Shown here piece after piece: positions 7,544 to 14,821 of a DNA stretch of 18,282 nucleotides. The DNA is taken from the NCBI GenBank assembly GCA_902803245.1, contig CADCPJ010000126.1, positions 1 through 18,282 of the forward strand, in the 5' to 3' direction. Origin of the DNA: an uncultured Lachnospiraceae bacterium (GTDB lineage: Bacteria > Bacillota > Clostridia > Lachnospirales > Lachnospiraceae). The position numbers and the translations under genes were made by a program. The notes below the pieces were generated by a model. It worked only from the letters and a program-made list of their open reading frames with translations, did not search any database and was not told where the DNA came from. The first letter of the stretch is position 1; every line of letters begins with the position of its first letter.

Positions 7544-7580
7544 GGCCTCCCTGCCTTATATAAAGGCAGAGAGGCCTTTT
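7544..7580 (+). terminator. Intra-operon terminator/attenuator after the binding-protein gene
   Basis: GGCCTC..CTGCCTT pairs with AAGGCAG..GAGGCC, giving 13 pairs with one mismatch around a 5-base loop, followed by TTTT. It lies between the binding-protein gene and the ATPase gene. Partial read-through would explain a higher level of binding protein than of permease, a common arrangement in ABC operons. Confidence 0.8.
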
Positions 7581-7658
7581 ACGCCGCAGATAAGACAAAC
7601 CGAAATGTTCCGCTTTATGCTTATCAAAGGCATCCCGGGCGGAGGCATTTTCGTTCAC

Positions 7659-7721
7659 GACGATAATGACTATCACAACGATAATGACTATCACAGCGAT
7701 AATGACTATCACGACGATAAG
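7659..7721 (+). repeat. 18-bp tandem repeat (three units and a partial) before the ATPase gene
   Basis: Units at 7659-7676, 7677-7694 and 7695-7712, consensus RRCGATAATGACTATCAC, with a partial copy GACGATAAG at 7713-7721 that runs into the ribosome binding site of the ATPase gene. Each unit holds an imperfect palindrome GATAAT-G-ACTATC, which resembles the 7-1-7 boxes of Fur/PerR/Zur repressors. It may be a set of three operators, or a repeat tract with no binding function. Confidence 0.85.
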
Positions 7722-7729
7722 AGGCGGTT

Positions 7730-9262
7730 ATGTCAGAATATATTGTTGAGATGCGCCGCATCACAAAGCGCTTCCCCGGCATTGTGGCCAATGACGATGT
7801 CAGCATAGGAATCCGCCGCGGCGAAGTGTACGCTCTCCTCGGAGAGAACGGGGCGGGGAAGTCCACGCTCATGAGCATGCTGTTCGGCATGTACGAGCCG
7901 GACGCCGGAGAGATCCTGATTGACGGGGAGAAGGTCGTCTTCCACTCCTCCAACGACGCCGCGGCGCGCAATATCGGCATGGTGCACCAGCATTTTAAGC
8001 TGGTGGACAACTACACGATCGCGGAGAACATCGTTCTCGGGATCGAGCCGATGACGAGGAAGTTCGGAATCTTTCCCTGCGTGGATATAAAGAAGGCCAA
8101 CGAGGAGATCGCGGAGCTCTCGAAGCGGTACGGTCTCGAAGTGAACCCCTTGGACAGGATCGAAGATGTGCCCGTAAGCGTCAGGCAGAGGGTGGAGATC
8201 CTCAAGATGCTCTACCGCAAGGCCGAGATCATGATCTTCGATGAGCCGACGGCCGTCCTCACGCCGCAGGAGATCGACTTCCTGCTCGGGATCATCGACG
8301 GGCTTCGGAGGGACGGGAAGACCATCATCCTCATCACCCACAAGATGGAGGAGATCAAGCGGATTGCCGACCGCTGCGCCATCCTCCGACACGGCAGGCT
8401 GATCGATGTGCGGAATGTGGCGGACACATCCATCCAGGAGATGGCCAACATGATGGTGGGGCGCCAGGTGAACATGAGCCAGGCCAAGGACGAGCCCGTT
8501 TTCCGCGATGAAGTGCTGAAGGTCGAGCACATGACGGTGAAAAATGAGCACCATTTCGACGTCGTAAGCGACGTCTCGTTCTCCGTCCGCGGCGGGGAGA
8601 TCTTCGCCATCGCGGGCGTCTCGGGAAACGGACAGACCGAGATCGCGGACGCCATCGCGGGCCTCATTAAGATCGCGGAGGGAAGGATTGTGCTTTCCGG
8701 CAGGGAGATCACGGCCCTTCCGGTCAGGGAGAGGGCGGAGGCCGGAATCTCATACATTCCCGAGGACCGCCAGGGCACGGGCGTCGTCATGGACTTTACA
8801 TTAAGGGACAATCTGGCGCTTCGGGAGTACTACAAGGAGCCGTTCTCCGGGAAGGGCATCCTCCATTTTGAAGCGTTTGAAAAATATGCGGATGAGCTGA
8901 TCTCAAAGTATGACATCCGGAGCGCCGAGGAATCGAAGACCATAATGAGGTCAATGTCCGGCGGAAACCAGCAGAAAGCCATCGTCGGACGGGAGATCGA
9001 GGAGCACGCGAAGCTCATCATCTTCGTGCAGCCCACGCGGGGGCTCGACATCGGCGCCATCGAGAACATCCACAGGCACATCCTTGCGGAGAGGGAGAGA
9101 GGCGCCGCCATCCTTCTTATATCCCTCGAACTCGATGAGATCATGGCTCTGGCGGACACCATCGGCGTCATATACAGCGGGCAGCTCTTAAAGATTGCGC
9201 CTGCCTCCTCCCTGACATCGCACGACGTCGGGAGATACATGATGGGGGTGAAGGAAGCATGA
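7730..9262 (+). CDS. Nucleoside ABC importer, double ATPase subunit (NupA/YufO type)
   Basis: A 510-residue cytoplasmic ATPase with two fused nucleotide-binding domains, as in ribose and BMP-type importers. Domain 1 has Walker A GENGAGKST (38-46) and Walker B MIFDEP with D171 and E172. Domain 2 has a degenerate Walker A (AGVSGNGQTE), the signature MSGGNQQK at 409-416, and a Walker B-like IIFVQPTRG with Q434 in place of glutamate; this degeneracy is usual for the subfamily. The domain 1 signature reads VSVRQRVEIL, where relatives such as RbsA have the form LSVGxQQ, so about two residues including the key glycine are missing. One composite ATP site would then be dead and the other (NBD1 Walker A with NBD2 SGGN) intact. 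The last four bases overlap the next gene (ATGA). Confidence 0.95.
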   Translation: MSEYIVEMRRITKRFPGIVANDDVSIGIRRGEVYALLGENGAGKSTLMSMLFGMYEPDAGEILIDGEKVVFHSSNDAAARNIGMVHQHFKLVDNYTIAENIVLGIEPMTRKFGIFPCVDIKKANEEIAELSKRYGLEVNPLDRIEDVPVSVRQRVEILKMLYRKAEIMIFDEPTAVLTPQEIDFLLGIIDGLRRDGKTIILITHKMEEIKRIADRCAILRHGRLIDVRNVADTSIQEMANMMVGRQVNMSQAKDEPVFRDEVLKVEHMTVKNEHHFDVVSDVSFSVRGGEIFAIAGVSGNGQTEIADAIAGLIKIAEGRIVLSGREITALPVRERAEAGISYIPEDRQGTGVVMDFTLRDNLALREYYKEPFSGKGILHFEAFEKYADELISKYDIRSAEESKTIMRSMSGGNQQKAIVGREIEEHAKLIIFVQPTRGLDIGAIENIHRHILAERERGAAILLISLELDEIMALADTIGVIYSGQLLKIAPASSLTSHDVGRYMMGVKEA

Positions 9263-10404
9263 AAACAAAGAGACATATTCTCTCGAGCCGTCTTGACGGG
9301 AAGTACGCGTCGGTCTGGGTGTCCGTGCTGGCGGTCGTCCTCACCCTGATCACGTCCGGTATCATTCTTCTCCTCATGGGGAAGAATCCTTTGACAGCAT
9401 TTTACAGCTTCCTGCAGGGCTGCGGGCTCGCGCCGAAGGCCAACTACGGGGGCGGCAGCGGGATGCTGTCGGACCTGTCCGATTTCCTCAACTATCTCGC
9501 CCCGATGCTGCTGGCCTCTCTGGCCTTCATCGTCGGCTTCAAGGCCGGCCTCTTCAATATCGGGATAGCGGGCCAGATGCTGCTCTCCGGTTTTGCCGCG
9601 ACCGTCATCGTCGGCTACAACAGGAGCCTCCCCGCGGGACTTGCGAAGCCCCTGGTGGCAGTGATCGGAATAGCCGTCGGAGGAGCTGCCGGAGCCCTCG
9701 TGGGATTCTTAAAGTACCGCTTCAACATCCACGAGGTGGTCTCAACGATCATGATCAACTACATCATCAGCTACCTGACGGGGTTCTTCATCAACAATCA
9801 TTTCGTCGACATGCTGACGAGGACGAGCCGCATCTGCTCCCCCGAGAGCCGGCTCACGCTGACCGGGGTGCAGATCGCCGGGGTGAACTGCAAGGTGCCG
9901 TTTGGCATCGTGATCGCCCTTATCATGGCGTTTGCCGTGCAGTTTATCTTCGAGCGGACATCCTTCGGCTTTGAACTGAAAGCGGTGGGCCGGAACATAA
10001 AGTGCGCGAAGTACATCGGCATCGGGGTCGGAAAGAGCCTCGTCCTGTCCATGACTTTCTCGGGCGTGCTGGCGGGACTTGCGGGCGTGACCTATTACCT
10101 CGGCTACACCAACACGATCATCCCGAAGACCCTGGTCGGGATGGGCTACGACTCCATCTCGGTTGCCCTCCTCGGAAATGCCTCTCCCGTGGGCTCGATC
10201 TTCGCGGCCTTCATCGTCTCGATCTTCCAGCAGGGCGCGAACTACATGAGCTCCATAGCAGGCGTGGCCAAGGAGATCGCCTCCCTCATCACGGGAATTC
10301 TGCTTCTCTATGCATCCTGCGGGACGTATATGAAGATGAAGGCGCACAGCGTGATCCTAAGAGATGCCTCGAGGGAAGAACAAAGGAAGGAGGAAGAGAC
10401 ATGA
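9259..10404 (+). CDS. Nucleoside ABC importer permease 1 (NupB/YufP type)
   Basis: A 381-residue inner-membrane permease of the BPD_transp_2 family (BMP/ribose type). The basic N-terminus is followed by a first membrane helix, an extended loop (about 50-75, containing the low-complexity stretch YGGGSG), and the family motif FNIGIAGQMLLSGF. Later, SVALLGNASPVGSIFAAF is the conserved C-terminal segment that contacts the ATPase. The ATG overlaps the ATPase stop by four bases, and its own stop overlaps the next start by four, which implies translational coupling and equal stoichiometry with the partner permease. The C-terminal tail is charged (REEQRKEEE). Confidence 0.93.
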   Translation: MKTKRHILSSRLDGKYASVWVSVLAVVLTLITSGIILLLMGKNPLTAFYSFLQGCGLAPKANYGGGSGMLSDLSDFLNYLAPMLLASLAFIVGFKAGLFNIGIAGQMLLSGFAATVIVGYNRSLPAGLAKPLVAVIGIAVGGAAGALVGFLKYRFNIHEVVSTIMINYIISYLTGFFINNHFVDMLTRTSRICSPESRLTLTGVQIAGVNCKVPFGIVIALIMAFAVQFIFERTSFGFELKAVGRNIKCAKYIGIGVGKSLVLSMTFSGVLAGLAGVTYYLGYTNTIIPKTLVGMGYDSISVALLGNASPVGSIFAAFIVSIFQQGANYMSSIAGVAKEIASLITGILLLYASCGTYMKMKAHSVILRDASREEQRKEEET

Positions 10405-11360
10405 CGAAAGTATTTACGGACGGCCTCTCCTTCGCGCTCCCGCTCCTCATCATGGCTGTGGGAGCCATCTACTCCGAGAAGAGCGGGGTGACGAACCTGG
10501 CGATCGAGGGATTCCAGGGGTTCGGGGCATTTATCGGCGCGCTGATCGCGGTTCTACTCATGCCCGTCATGGGAAATGGCAGCCAGGCTGTGATCTACAT
10601 CGCCATGGCCGGAGCGGCGCTCGGGGGCGGTGTATACGCGTGCCTGCACGCTCTCCTTTGCATCAACTTCAAGGCCAACCAGGTGATCAGCGGGGTGGTC
10701 ATCAACATCCTGTCCGTCGCGCTCACCGCGTTCTTCACGAGCTCGGCCAATACCGCCATCAGCGGCACCTCCTCAAACAAGCTGATTCTCGGCGTGTCCA
10801 CGAGGTTTTCGGTGCCGGGACTTTCAGATATCCCTTATGCGGGCGGCCTGTTTAAGAACATGTATCCGTTTGAGATCATCATCATCGCGCTCGTCCTCTT
10901 TTTCTCGTACCTGATGTACAAGACCCGGTTCGGCATGATGCTGAGGGCCTGCGGAGAGAACCCGCAGGCGGTGGACGCCGCGGGCGGAGACGTGGAGAAG
11001 ACCCGCTGGATCGCGGTCATCATCTCGGGGGCGCTCTCCGGCATCGGAGGCATCTGCTTCGCCTACTCGCTGCTGGCGAATTTCTCGCCCAGCATCTATC
11101 TCGGATACGGGTATCTCGCAATTGCGGCCATGATCTTCGGGAACTGGAACATCGGGACGACGGCGATCGTCTGCCTGATCTTCGGATTCGCGAAGTCCGG
11201 CGGCTATCAGCTCTGCATCGCCATGGGGCTCCCGAGCAACTACTCGGACCTCTTTCTCATGCTCCCCTATGTTCTGACGATGCTTCTCCTCATATTCTTC
11301 TCGAAGAAGAACCATCCGCCGAAAGCGGCCGGAGAGGCGTGGGACAAGGGAAAGAGATAA
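10401..11360 (+). CDS. Nucleoside ABC importer permease 2 (NupC/YufQ type)
   Basis: A 319-residue membrane permease that pairs with the preceding one to form the channel. The motif TNLAIEGFQGFGAFIGAL near the N-terminus, GENPQAVDAAGGDVEKTRW in the middle, and YGYLAIAAMIFGNWN match the second permease of BMP-type systems. The start ATG at 10401 follows GGAAGGAGG and shares ATGA with the upstream stop; the in-frame extension back to 10002 overlaps the first permease and has no support. The product ends with a basic tail (SKKNHPP...KGKR). A gap of 133 bases separates it from mtnA. Confidence 0.93.
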   Translation: MTKVFTDGLSFALPLLIMAVGAIYSEKSGVTNLAIEGFQGFGAFIGALIAVLLMPVMGNGSQAVIYIAMAGAALGGGVYACLHALLCINFKANQVISGVVINILSVALTAFFTSSANTAISGTSSNKLILGVSTRFSVPGLSDIPYAGGLFKNMYPFEIIIIALVLFFSYLMYKTRFGMMLRACGENPQAVDAAGGDVEKTRWIAVIISGALSGIGGICFAYSLLANFSPSIYLGYGYLAIAAMIFGNWNIGTTAIVCLIFGFAKSGGYQLCIAMGLPSNYSDLFLMLPYVLTMLLLIFFSKKNHPPKAAGEAWDKGKR

Positions 11361-11426
11361 GGGAAAACAAAAGGTTCTGCTTTTGCAGACAATTTCATTA
11401 ACAACGGTACATAGAACGGAGCAATC

Positions 11427-11471
11427 ATCGCAAAGGCCTGGACTGTAAGCATAAGGAGCGCTCTTTGCGAT
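11427..11471 (+). other. Stem-loop in the mtnA leader
   Basis: ATCGCAAAG (11427-11435) is perfectly complementary to CTTTGCGAT (11463-11471), enclosing 27 bases. The right arm ends nine bases before the GGAGG ribosome binding site of mtnA, so folding could affect initiation. The loop contains GGACTGTAAG (11440-11449), the core of the 16-bp tandem array found after mtnA. No known riboswitch consensus (SAM, purine) was recognised. Confidence 0.55.
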
Positions 11472-11493
11472 CCATAAAAAGGAGGTTTCAAAA

Positions 11494-12564
11494 ATGCCAT
11501 TTTTCAAAGAAGAAGACCTGATGAGCGGAAGCGTGCACCTGAGTGAGGACGGCAGCGCGGTCGTCATCGTCGACCAGACAAAGCTGCCGAACCGCACGGA
11601 GTACCTGGCTCTCCGCACAAAAGAGGACATCTACGACGCCATCAAGGTGCTCGCGGTCCGCGGCGCCCCGGCGATCGGGATCTGTGCCGCCTACGCAATG
11701 TATGTCGTCTCGAGGGGGAAGGCAGGGATGGACTACGAGGAATTTGCCGCGTCCATGCAGGCCGACGGGGAGTTCATCAACTCCTCGCGCCCGACCGCTG
11801 TCAACCTGAGCTGGGCGATCCGAAGGCAGATGGGCGTCGTGGAGGCCGGGAGAGGAAAGAGCACGGAGGAGATCATCAATGATCTGAAGGCCGGGGCGAT
11901 TGCGATCCACAGGGAGGACATCGAGATGTGCGGCCGGATCTCGGAGTACGGGCTCTCCCTCGTGAAGCCAGGCGACGGGATCCTCACGCACTGCAACGCG
12001 GGGCCGCTCGCGACCTCGAAGTACGGCACGGCCATAGGACCGATCCTTCTCGGGAAGGAGAGGGGAGTTGACTTTAAGGTATTTGCCGATGAGACGAGGC
12101 CGCTCCTGCAGGGCGCGAGGCTCACATCCTATGAGCTGGAGAAGGCGGGGGTGGATGTGACTCTCATCTGCGACAATATGGCATCCATGGTCATGAAGAA
12201 CGGCTGGGTGCAGGCCTGCTTCGTCGGCTGCGACCGCATCGCGGCGAACGGGGACTTCGCGAACAAGATCGGGACGTCCGGAGTTGCGATCCTGGCGAAG
12301 CACTACGGCATCCCGTTCTATACCCTGGGTCCGACTTCCACGATCGATATGAATTGCCCGACCGGCGCGGATATCCGGATCGAGCTCAGGGAGCCGGATG
12401 AGATCAAGACGATGTGGTACGAAAAGCCGATGGCCCTTCCCGAGACGAAGTGCTTCAACCCGTCCTTCGACGTGACGGATCATGAGCTTCTGACGGCGAT
12501 CGTCACGGACAGAGGGATTGTCTACCCGCCGTTCGACGTCAATCTGAAGAAGCTGTTTGCTTGA
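11494..12564 (+). CDS. mtnA: S-methyl-5-thioribose-1-phosphate isomerase
   Basis: A 356-residue cytoplasmic isomerase that turns methylthioribose 1-phosphate (and, in some bacteria, 5-deoxyribose 1-phosphate) into the ribulose form during salvage of S-adenosylmethionine by-products. It belongs to the aIF-2B-alpha/MtnA family: RGAPAIGI near residue 55, SSRPTAVNL, the catalytic cysteine C167 in [10 protein letters not shown], and the catalytic aspartate D247 in [10 protein letters not shown]. The spacing of 80 residues equals that of C160 and D240 in the Bacillus subtilis enzyme, as I recall it. The ATG at 11494 follows GGAGGT. The gene lies behind the nucleoside importer, so the imported substrate may be methylthioadenosine or 5'-deoxyadenosine. 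The partner kinase (mtnK), nucleosidase and aldolase are not in this window. Distinguishing it from ribose-1,5-bisphosphate isomerase relies on overall similarity. Confidence 0.93.
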   Translation: MPFFKEEDLMSGSVHLSEDGSAVVIVDQTKLPNRTEYLALRTKEDIYDAIKVLAVRGAPAIGICAAYAMYVVSRGKAGMDYEEFAASMQADGEFINSSRPTAVNLSWAIRRQMGVVEAGRGKSTEEIINDLKAGAIAIHREDIEMCGRISEYGLSLVKPGDGILTHCNAGPLATSKYGTAIGPILLGKERGVDFKVFADETRPLLQGARLTSYELEKAGVDVTLICDNMASMVMKNGWVQACFVGCDRIAANGDFANKIGTSGVAILAKHYGIPFYTLGPTSTIDMNCPTGADIRIELREPDEIKTMWYEKPMALPETKCFNPSFDVTDHELLTAIVTDRGIVYPPFDVNLKKLFA

Positions 12565-12572
12565 CGGCAGGC

Positions 12573-12700
12573 ATTTCAGACTGTAAGAATTTCAGACTGT
12601 AAGAATCTCAGACTGTAAGAATTTCAGCCTGTAAGTATTCCGGACTGTAAGAATTCCGGACTGTGAGAATCCCAGACTGTAAGTATTCCAGACGGCAGGT
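12573..12700 (+). repeat. 16-bp tandem array of eight units between mtnA and the hydrolase gene
   Basis: Eight consecutive 16-base units, consensus ATTYCAGACTGTAAGA, occupy 12573-12588 up to 12685-12700. Units 1 and 2 are identical; later units differ by one to five bases. Degenerate copies extend both ways: GACGGCAGGC before unit 1, next to the mtnA stop codon, and ATTTCAAGATGAGAAA after unit 8, which includes the hydrolase start codon. The unit is not a multiple of three, so copy changes would shift spacing rather than extend a protein. There are no unique spacers, so it is not a CRISPR array. Confidence 0.95.
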
Positions 12701-12708
12701 ATTTCAAG

Positions 12709-13899
12709 ATGAGAAAGAGGACCATTCTTCGGGGACGAAAAATAGTTTTGGCGCTTGCCGCAGCCGCTTCGGCGCTTCTTCTTGCCTCCGCTGCCTGCGC
12801 CTCAGACACAGCCCCTTTGCAGAGCGGATCTGCGGGCATAAGCTCACCGGTGATCCAAAGCGTCACTGTGAACACGGAAGTGGAGATCGGTGGACAGAGA
12901 GTTCACAGCATCGATCTGGCCCTCGCCCCGGGCACCCGGTTCGACGACCTTGAGCCGAAGGATTTCCTTATGACCGGGCGCGCCGCCGGGTGGAACGACC
13001 CGCTCCTTAAGGGCTTCACGGCGGAGATCTCTGACCTTATATGGACCGGCACGGGACTGACCCTTTCCATCAGGGATTTTCCGGTCAAGTACTTCTTCGT
13101 GAAGAACTTTGAAGTGTCCTGCAGCTCCCATCCGGAGCTTCAGTTCACGGAGGCGGACGTGACGAGCGTCGTGACCCCGGTTGCGGATGAATTTGCGGAC
13201 GGGTATTTTGAGGGAACGGATCACCTCTATCACCTGTTCACTCCGAAGGCGAACCGGGGCGGCGCGGACATACAGCCATTTCCGATCATCGTCGTCTTCC
13301 ACGGATATATGGACACCGACAACCTGCTCACTTACCGCACATCCGTGGAGTGGGCCGAAGAGAAGGAGCAGGAGGCAAGGCCCTGCTACGTGCTCTCCCC
13401 GCGCATCCTGTACTACACGCCCAGGGAGCGCGATGAGGTCTATGAGGCGGTTCACGCAATGATCGAAAAGATGACAGCGGACGGGGAAGTGGACGCGGAC
13501 CGCGTCTACGTGATGGGAAATTCCTTCGGGGGAGCCGCGGCGCTCGAATTTATCGAGAAATATCCGGACTTCGCGGCGGCGGGAATTCCGCTCTGCCCGG
13601 CGCTTGAGTATGTGGACGCCTCGGTATACAAAAGCCTGAAAGACATCACGCATGTCCCGCTCTTCTTTGCACACGCGCTCTCCGATCAGACGATTCCCTC
13701 GGGAGTGAGCGAGACCGCTTACCAGATACTGGAAAAAACCGGTGCGAAGAACAATCACTTAAGGCTCTATACAGATGAGGAAATGATCGCAGCGGGAGGG
13801 GATCCCGACCCGGACTCCGCGCTCAGCTTCCACCACGTGGAGATCGCGGTGATGCCGGATGAGACATATCACGAGTGGCTGTTTGAGCAGCACAGATGA
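12709..13899 (+). CDS. Secreted alpha/beta hydrolase (esterase/PHB-depolymerase-like)
   Basis: A 396-residue exported serine hydrolase. The N-terminus (RKRTILRGRK, then a long Ala/Leu core to about SAACAS) is a signal peptide; a cysteine there could suggest a lipoprotein but the -3 position is Ser, so type I cleavage near ACA is preferred. Residues ~45-150 form a beta-rich region that may be the Ig-like N-terminal domain seen in some bacterial esterases. The catalytic core has the nucleophile elbow GNSFGG with S272, the acid D326 in ALSDQTIP, and H388 in YHEWLFEQ; IIVVFHGY supplies the oxyanion segment. The substrate is unknown. The ATG lies in a degenerate unit of the tandem array, and only a weak GGCAGG precedes it, so translation may be poor or variable. 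It converges with the kinase-like gene. Confidence 0.85.
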   Translation: MRKRTILRGRKIVLALAAAASALLLASAACASDTAPLQSGSAGISSPVIQSVTVNTEVEIGGQRVHSIDLALAPGTRFDDLEPKDFLMTGRAAGWNDPLLKGFTAEISDLIWTGTGLTLSIRDFPVKYFFVKNFEVSCSSHPELQFTEADVTSVVTPVADEFADGYFEGTDHLYHLFTPKANRGGADIQPFPIIVVFHGYMDTDNLLTYRTSVEWAEEKEQEARPCYVLSPRILYYTPRERDEVYEAVHAMIEKMTADGEVDADRVYVMGNSFGGAAALEFIEKYPDFAAAGIPLCPALEYVDASVYKSLKDITHVPLFFAHALSDQTIPSGVSETAYQILEKTGAKNNHLRLYTDEEMIAAGGDPDPDSALSFHHVEIAVMPDETYHEWLFEQHR

Positions 13900-13931
13900 A
13901 AAAATGAGCAGACCGGCCCCAGGTCCGCTCA
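13899..13931 (-). terminator. Terminator of the cytidylate-kinase-like gene
   Basis: A 10-position stem (plus strand TGAGCAGACC at 13905-13914 and GGTCCGCTCA at 13922-13931, one mismatch, 7-base loop) is flanked on its left by six A residues (13899-13904). Read on the minus strand this is a hairpin followed by six U. It lies 88 bases beyond the minus-strand stop codon and its U-run coding bases overlap the hydrolase stop codon. On the plus strand it has no T-run. Confidence 0.8.
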
Positions 13932-13975
13932 TGCAAGTGAATCAAATGAAAAAGTACAAATGAAAACTCTGGCCC

Positions 13976-14020
13976 AAATGACTCCGGCCTAAACGACTCC
14001 GGCCTGAATGACTCCGGTCT
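13976..14020 (-). repeat. 15-bp tandem repeat at the end of the kinase-like gene
   Basis: Three units at 13976-13990, 13991-14005 and 14006-14020 (plus-strand consensus RAAYGACTCCGGYCT), with a fourth decayed copy (AAACGAGCTCGG) inside the last codons of the minus-strand gene. The stop codon TAG is formed from the junction. Expansion probably started from the gene end and went into the 3' untranslated region. Confidence 0.85.
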
Positions 14021-14621
14021 AAACGAGCTCGGCGATCAGGTCGACGCATCTGTCGATGCCGAACCGGCTGACGTCCAGACAGAGGTGATAGTCAGCCGCC
14101 TCGCCCATCTCATGGGAGGTATAGGACTTGAAATAGATGCGCCTCCATTGGTCGCGGTGATCCACGTACTTCTCAAGCTCGGGGCCGGTCCGGCCCCTGT
14201 TCTCATCGAGCTCGGCAGCGCGCTTCAAGCGGAACTCCCTGCTCGCCGTCAGGAAGACATCGAAGGATTCAATGCCCTCCTCGCGGAGAATGATGTTGGA
14301 GCAGCGGCCGACGATGATGCAGGGCTTCTCGGCGAGTCCGAGAATGACGGCCCTCTGCGCCTGGTAGATCTCGTCGTAGGGGTTGGAGAAGGACGCGTTG
14401 GTCAGGAAGCGGTTCACGAATTTCGCGTATCTCCCCATGTCCTCGCCTTCGCGGTTGATCTCGTCTTCGGAGTAGCCGCTGATCTTGGCGGTCAGCTTCA
14501 CGAAATCCAGATCATAGAACTCGATTCCCAGTTTCTCAGAGAGCTTTCTGGCTACAGAGCGGCCGCCCGCTCCGTACTGTCTGCTGATGGTGATGACGGG
14601 CAACTGTTTCTTCTGATCCAT
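14019..14621 (-). CDS. Cytidylate-kinase-like family protein
   Basis: A 200-residue P-loop protein of the cytidylate-kinase-like family (Pfam PF13189 type), not the house-keeping Cmk. The start VITISRQYGAGGRSVARKLSEKLG contains the nucleotide-binding loop GAGGRS at 17-22, followed by FYDLDFV. IIVGRCSNIIL and FDVFLTASREFRLKRA are typical of the family, which is widespread in Clostridia and Bacteroides without a settled substrate. GAGGRS lacks the canonical GK[ST] lysine, as is usual for the CMP-kinase-like group. The ATG follows a perfect AAGGAGG. It is transcribed alone, with its own terminator at 13899-13931. Confidence 0.88.
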   Translation of the reverse strand: MDQKKQLPVITISRQYGAGGRSVARKLSEKLGIEFYDLDFVKLTAKISGYSEDEINREGEDMGRYAKFVNRFLTNASFSNPYDEIYQAQRAVILGLAEKPCIIVGRCSNIILREEGIESFDVFLTASREFRLKRAAELDENRGRTGPELEKYVDHRDQWRRIYFKSYTSHEMGEAADYHLCLDVSRFGIDRCVDLIAELV

Positions 14622-14821
14622 CTTTACTCCTCCTTGAGAATAAACCGGCTGACATCAGTCATTGCGGAAGGCAATTGCTTAGAGTCACTGTATCCGGGGA
14701 AACGAAACGCTTAAGCTTCTGCAGTAAATGCCGCTGACGACTATAACGACAAAAATGTGTACAATACAACAATCATACGCCGCGAAGGCGCCAAATTCAA
14801 GCGCAATAAGAGGAAAATGCC

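Noticed and set aside
7527..7808. Plus-strand frame with repeated DNDYH units spanning the 18-bp array, possibly a metal-binding leader peptide
   Set aside because: There is no convincing ribosome binding site, it crosses a terminator, and it overlaps the ATPase gene by about 80 bases in another frame. The peptide pattern is a by-product of the 18-bp repeat.
10002..10400. N-terminal extension of the second permease
   Set aside because: It overlaps the first permease in another frame and has no family similarity; ATG 10401 with GGAAGGAGG and an ATGA overlap is far better.
11361..11493. SAM or purine riboswitch before mtnA
   Set aside because: The leader has a single long-range stem and none of the conserved core sequences of those riboswitches that I could recognise.
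12573..12700. CRISPR array
   Set aside because: The units are 16 bp and directly adjacent with no unique spacers, and no cas gene is present.
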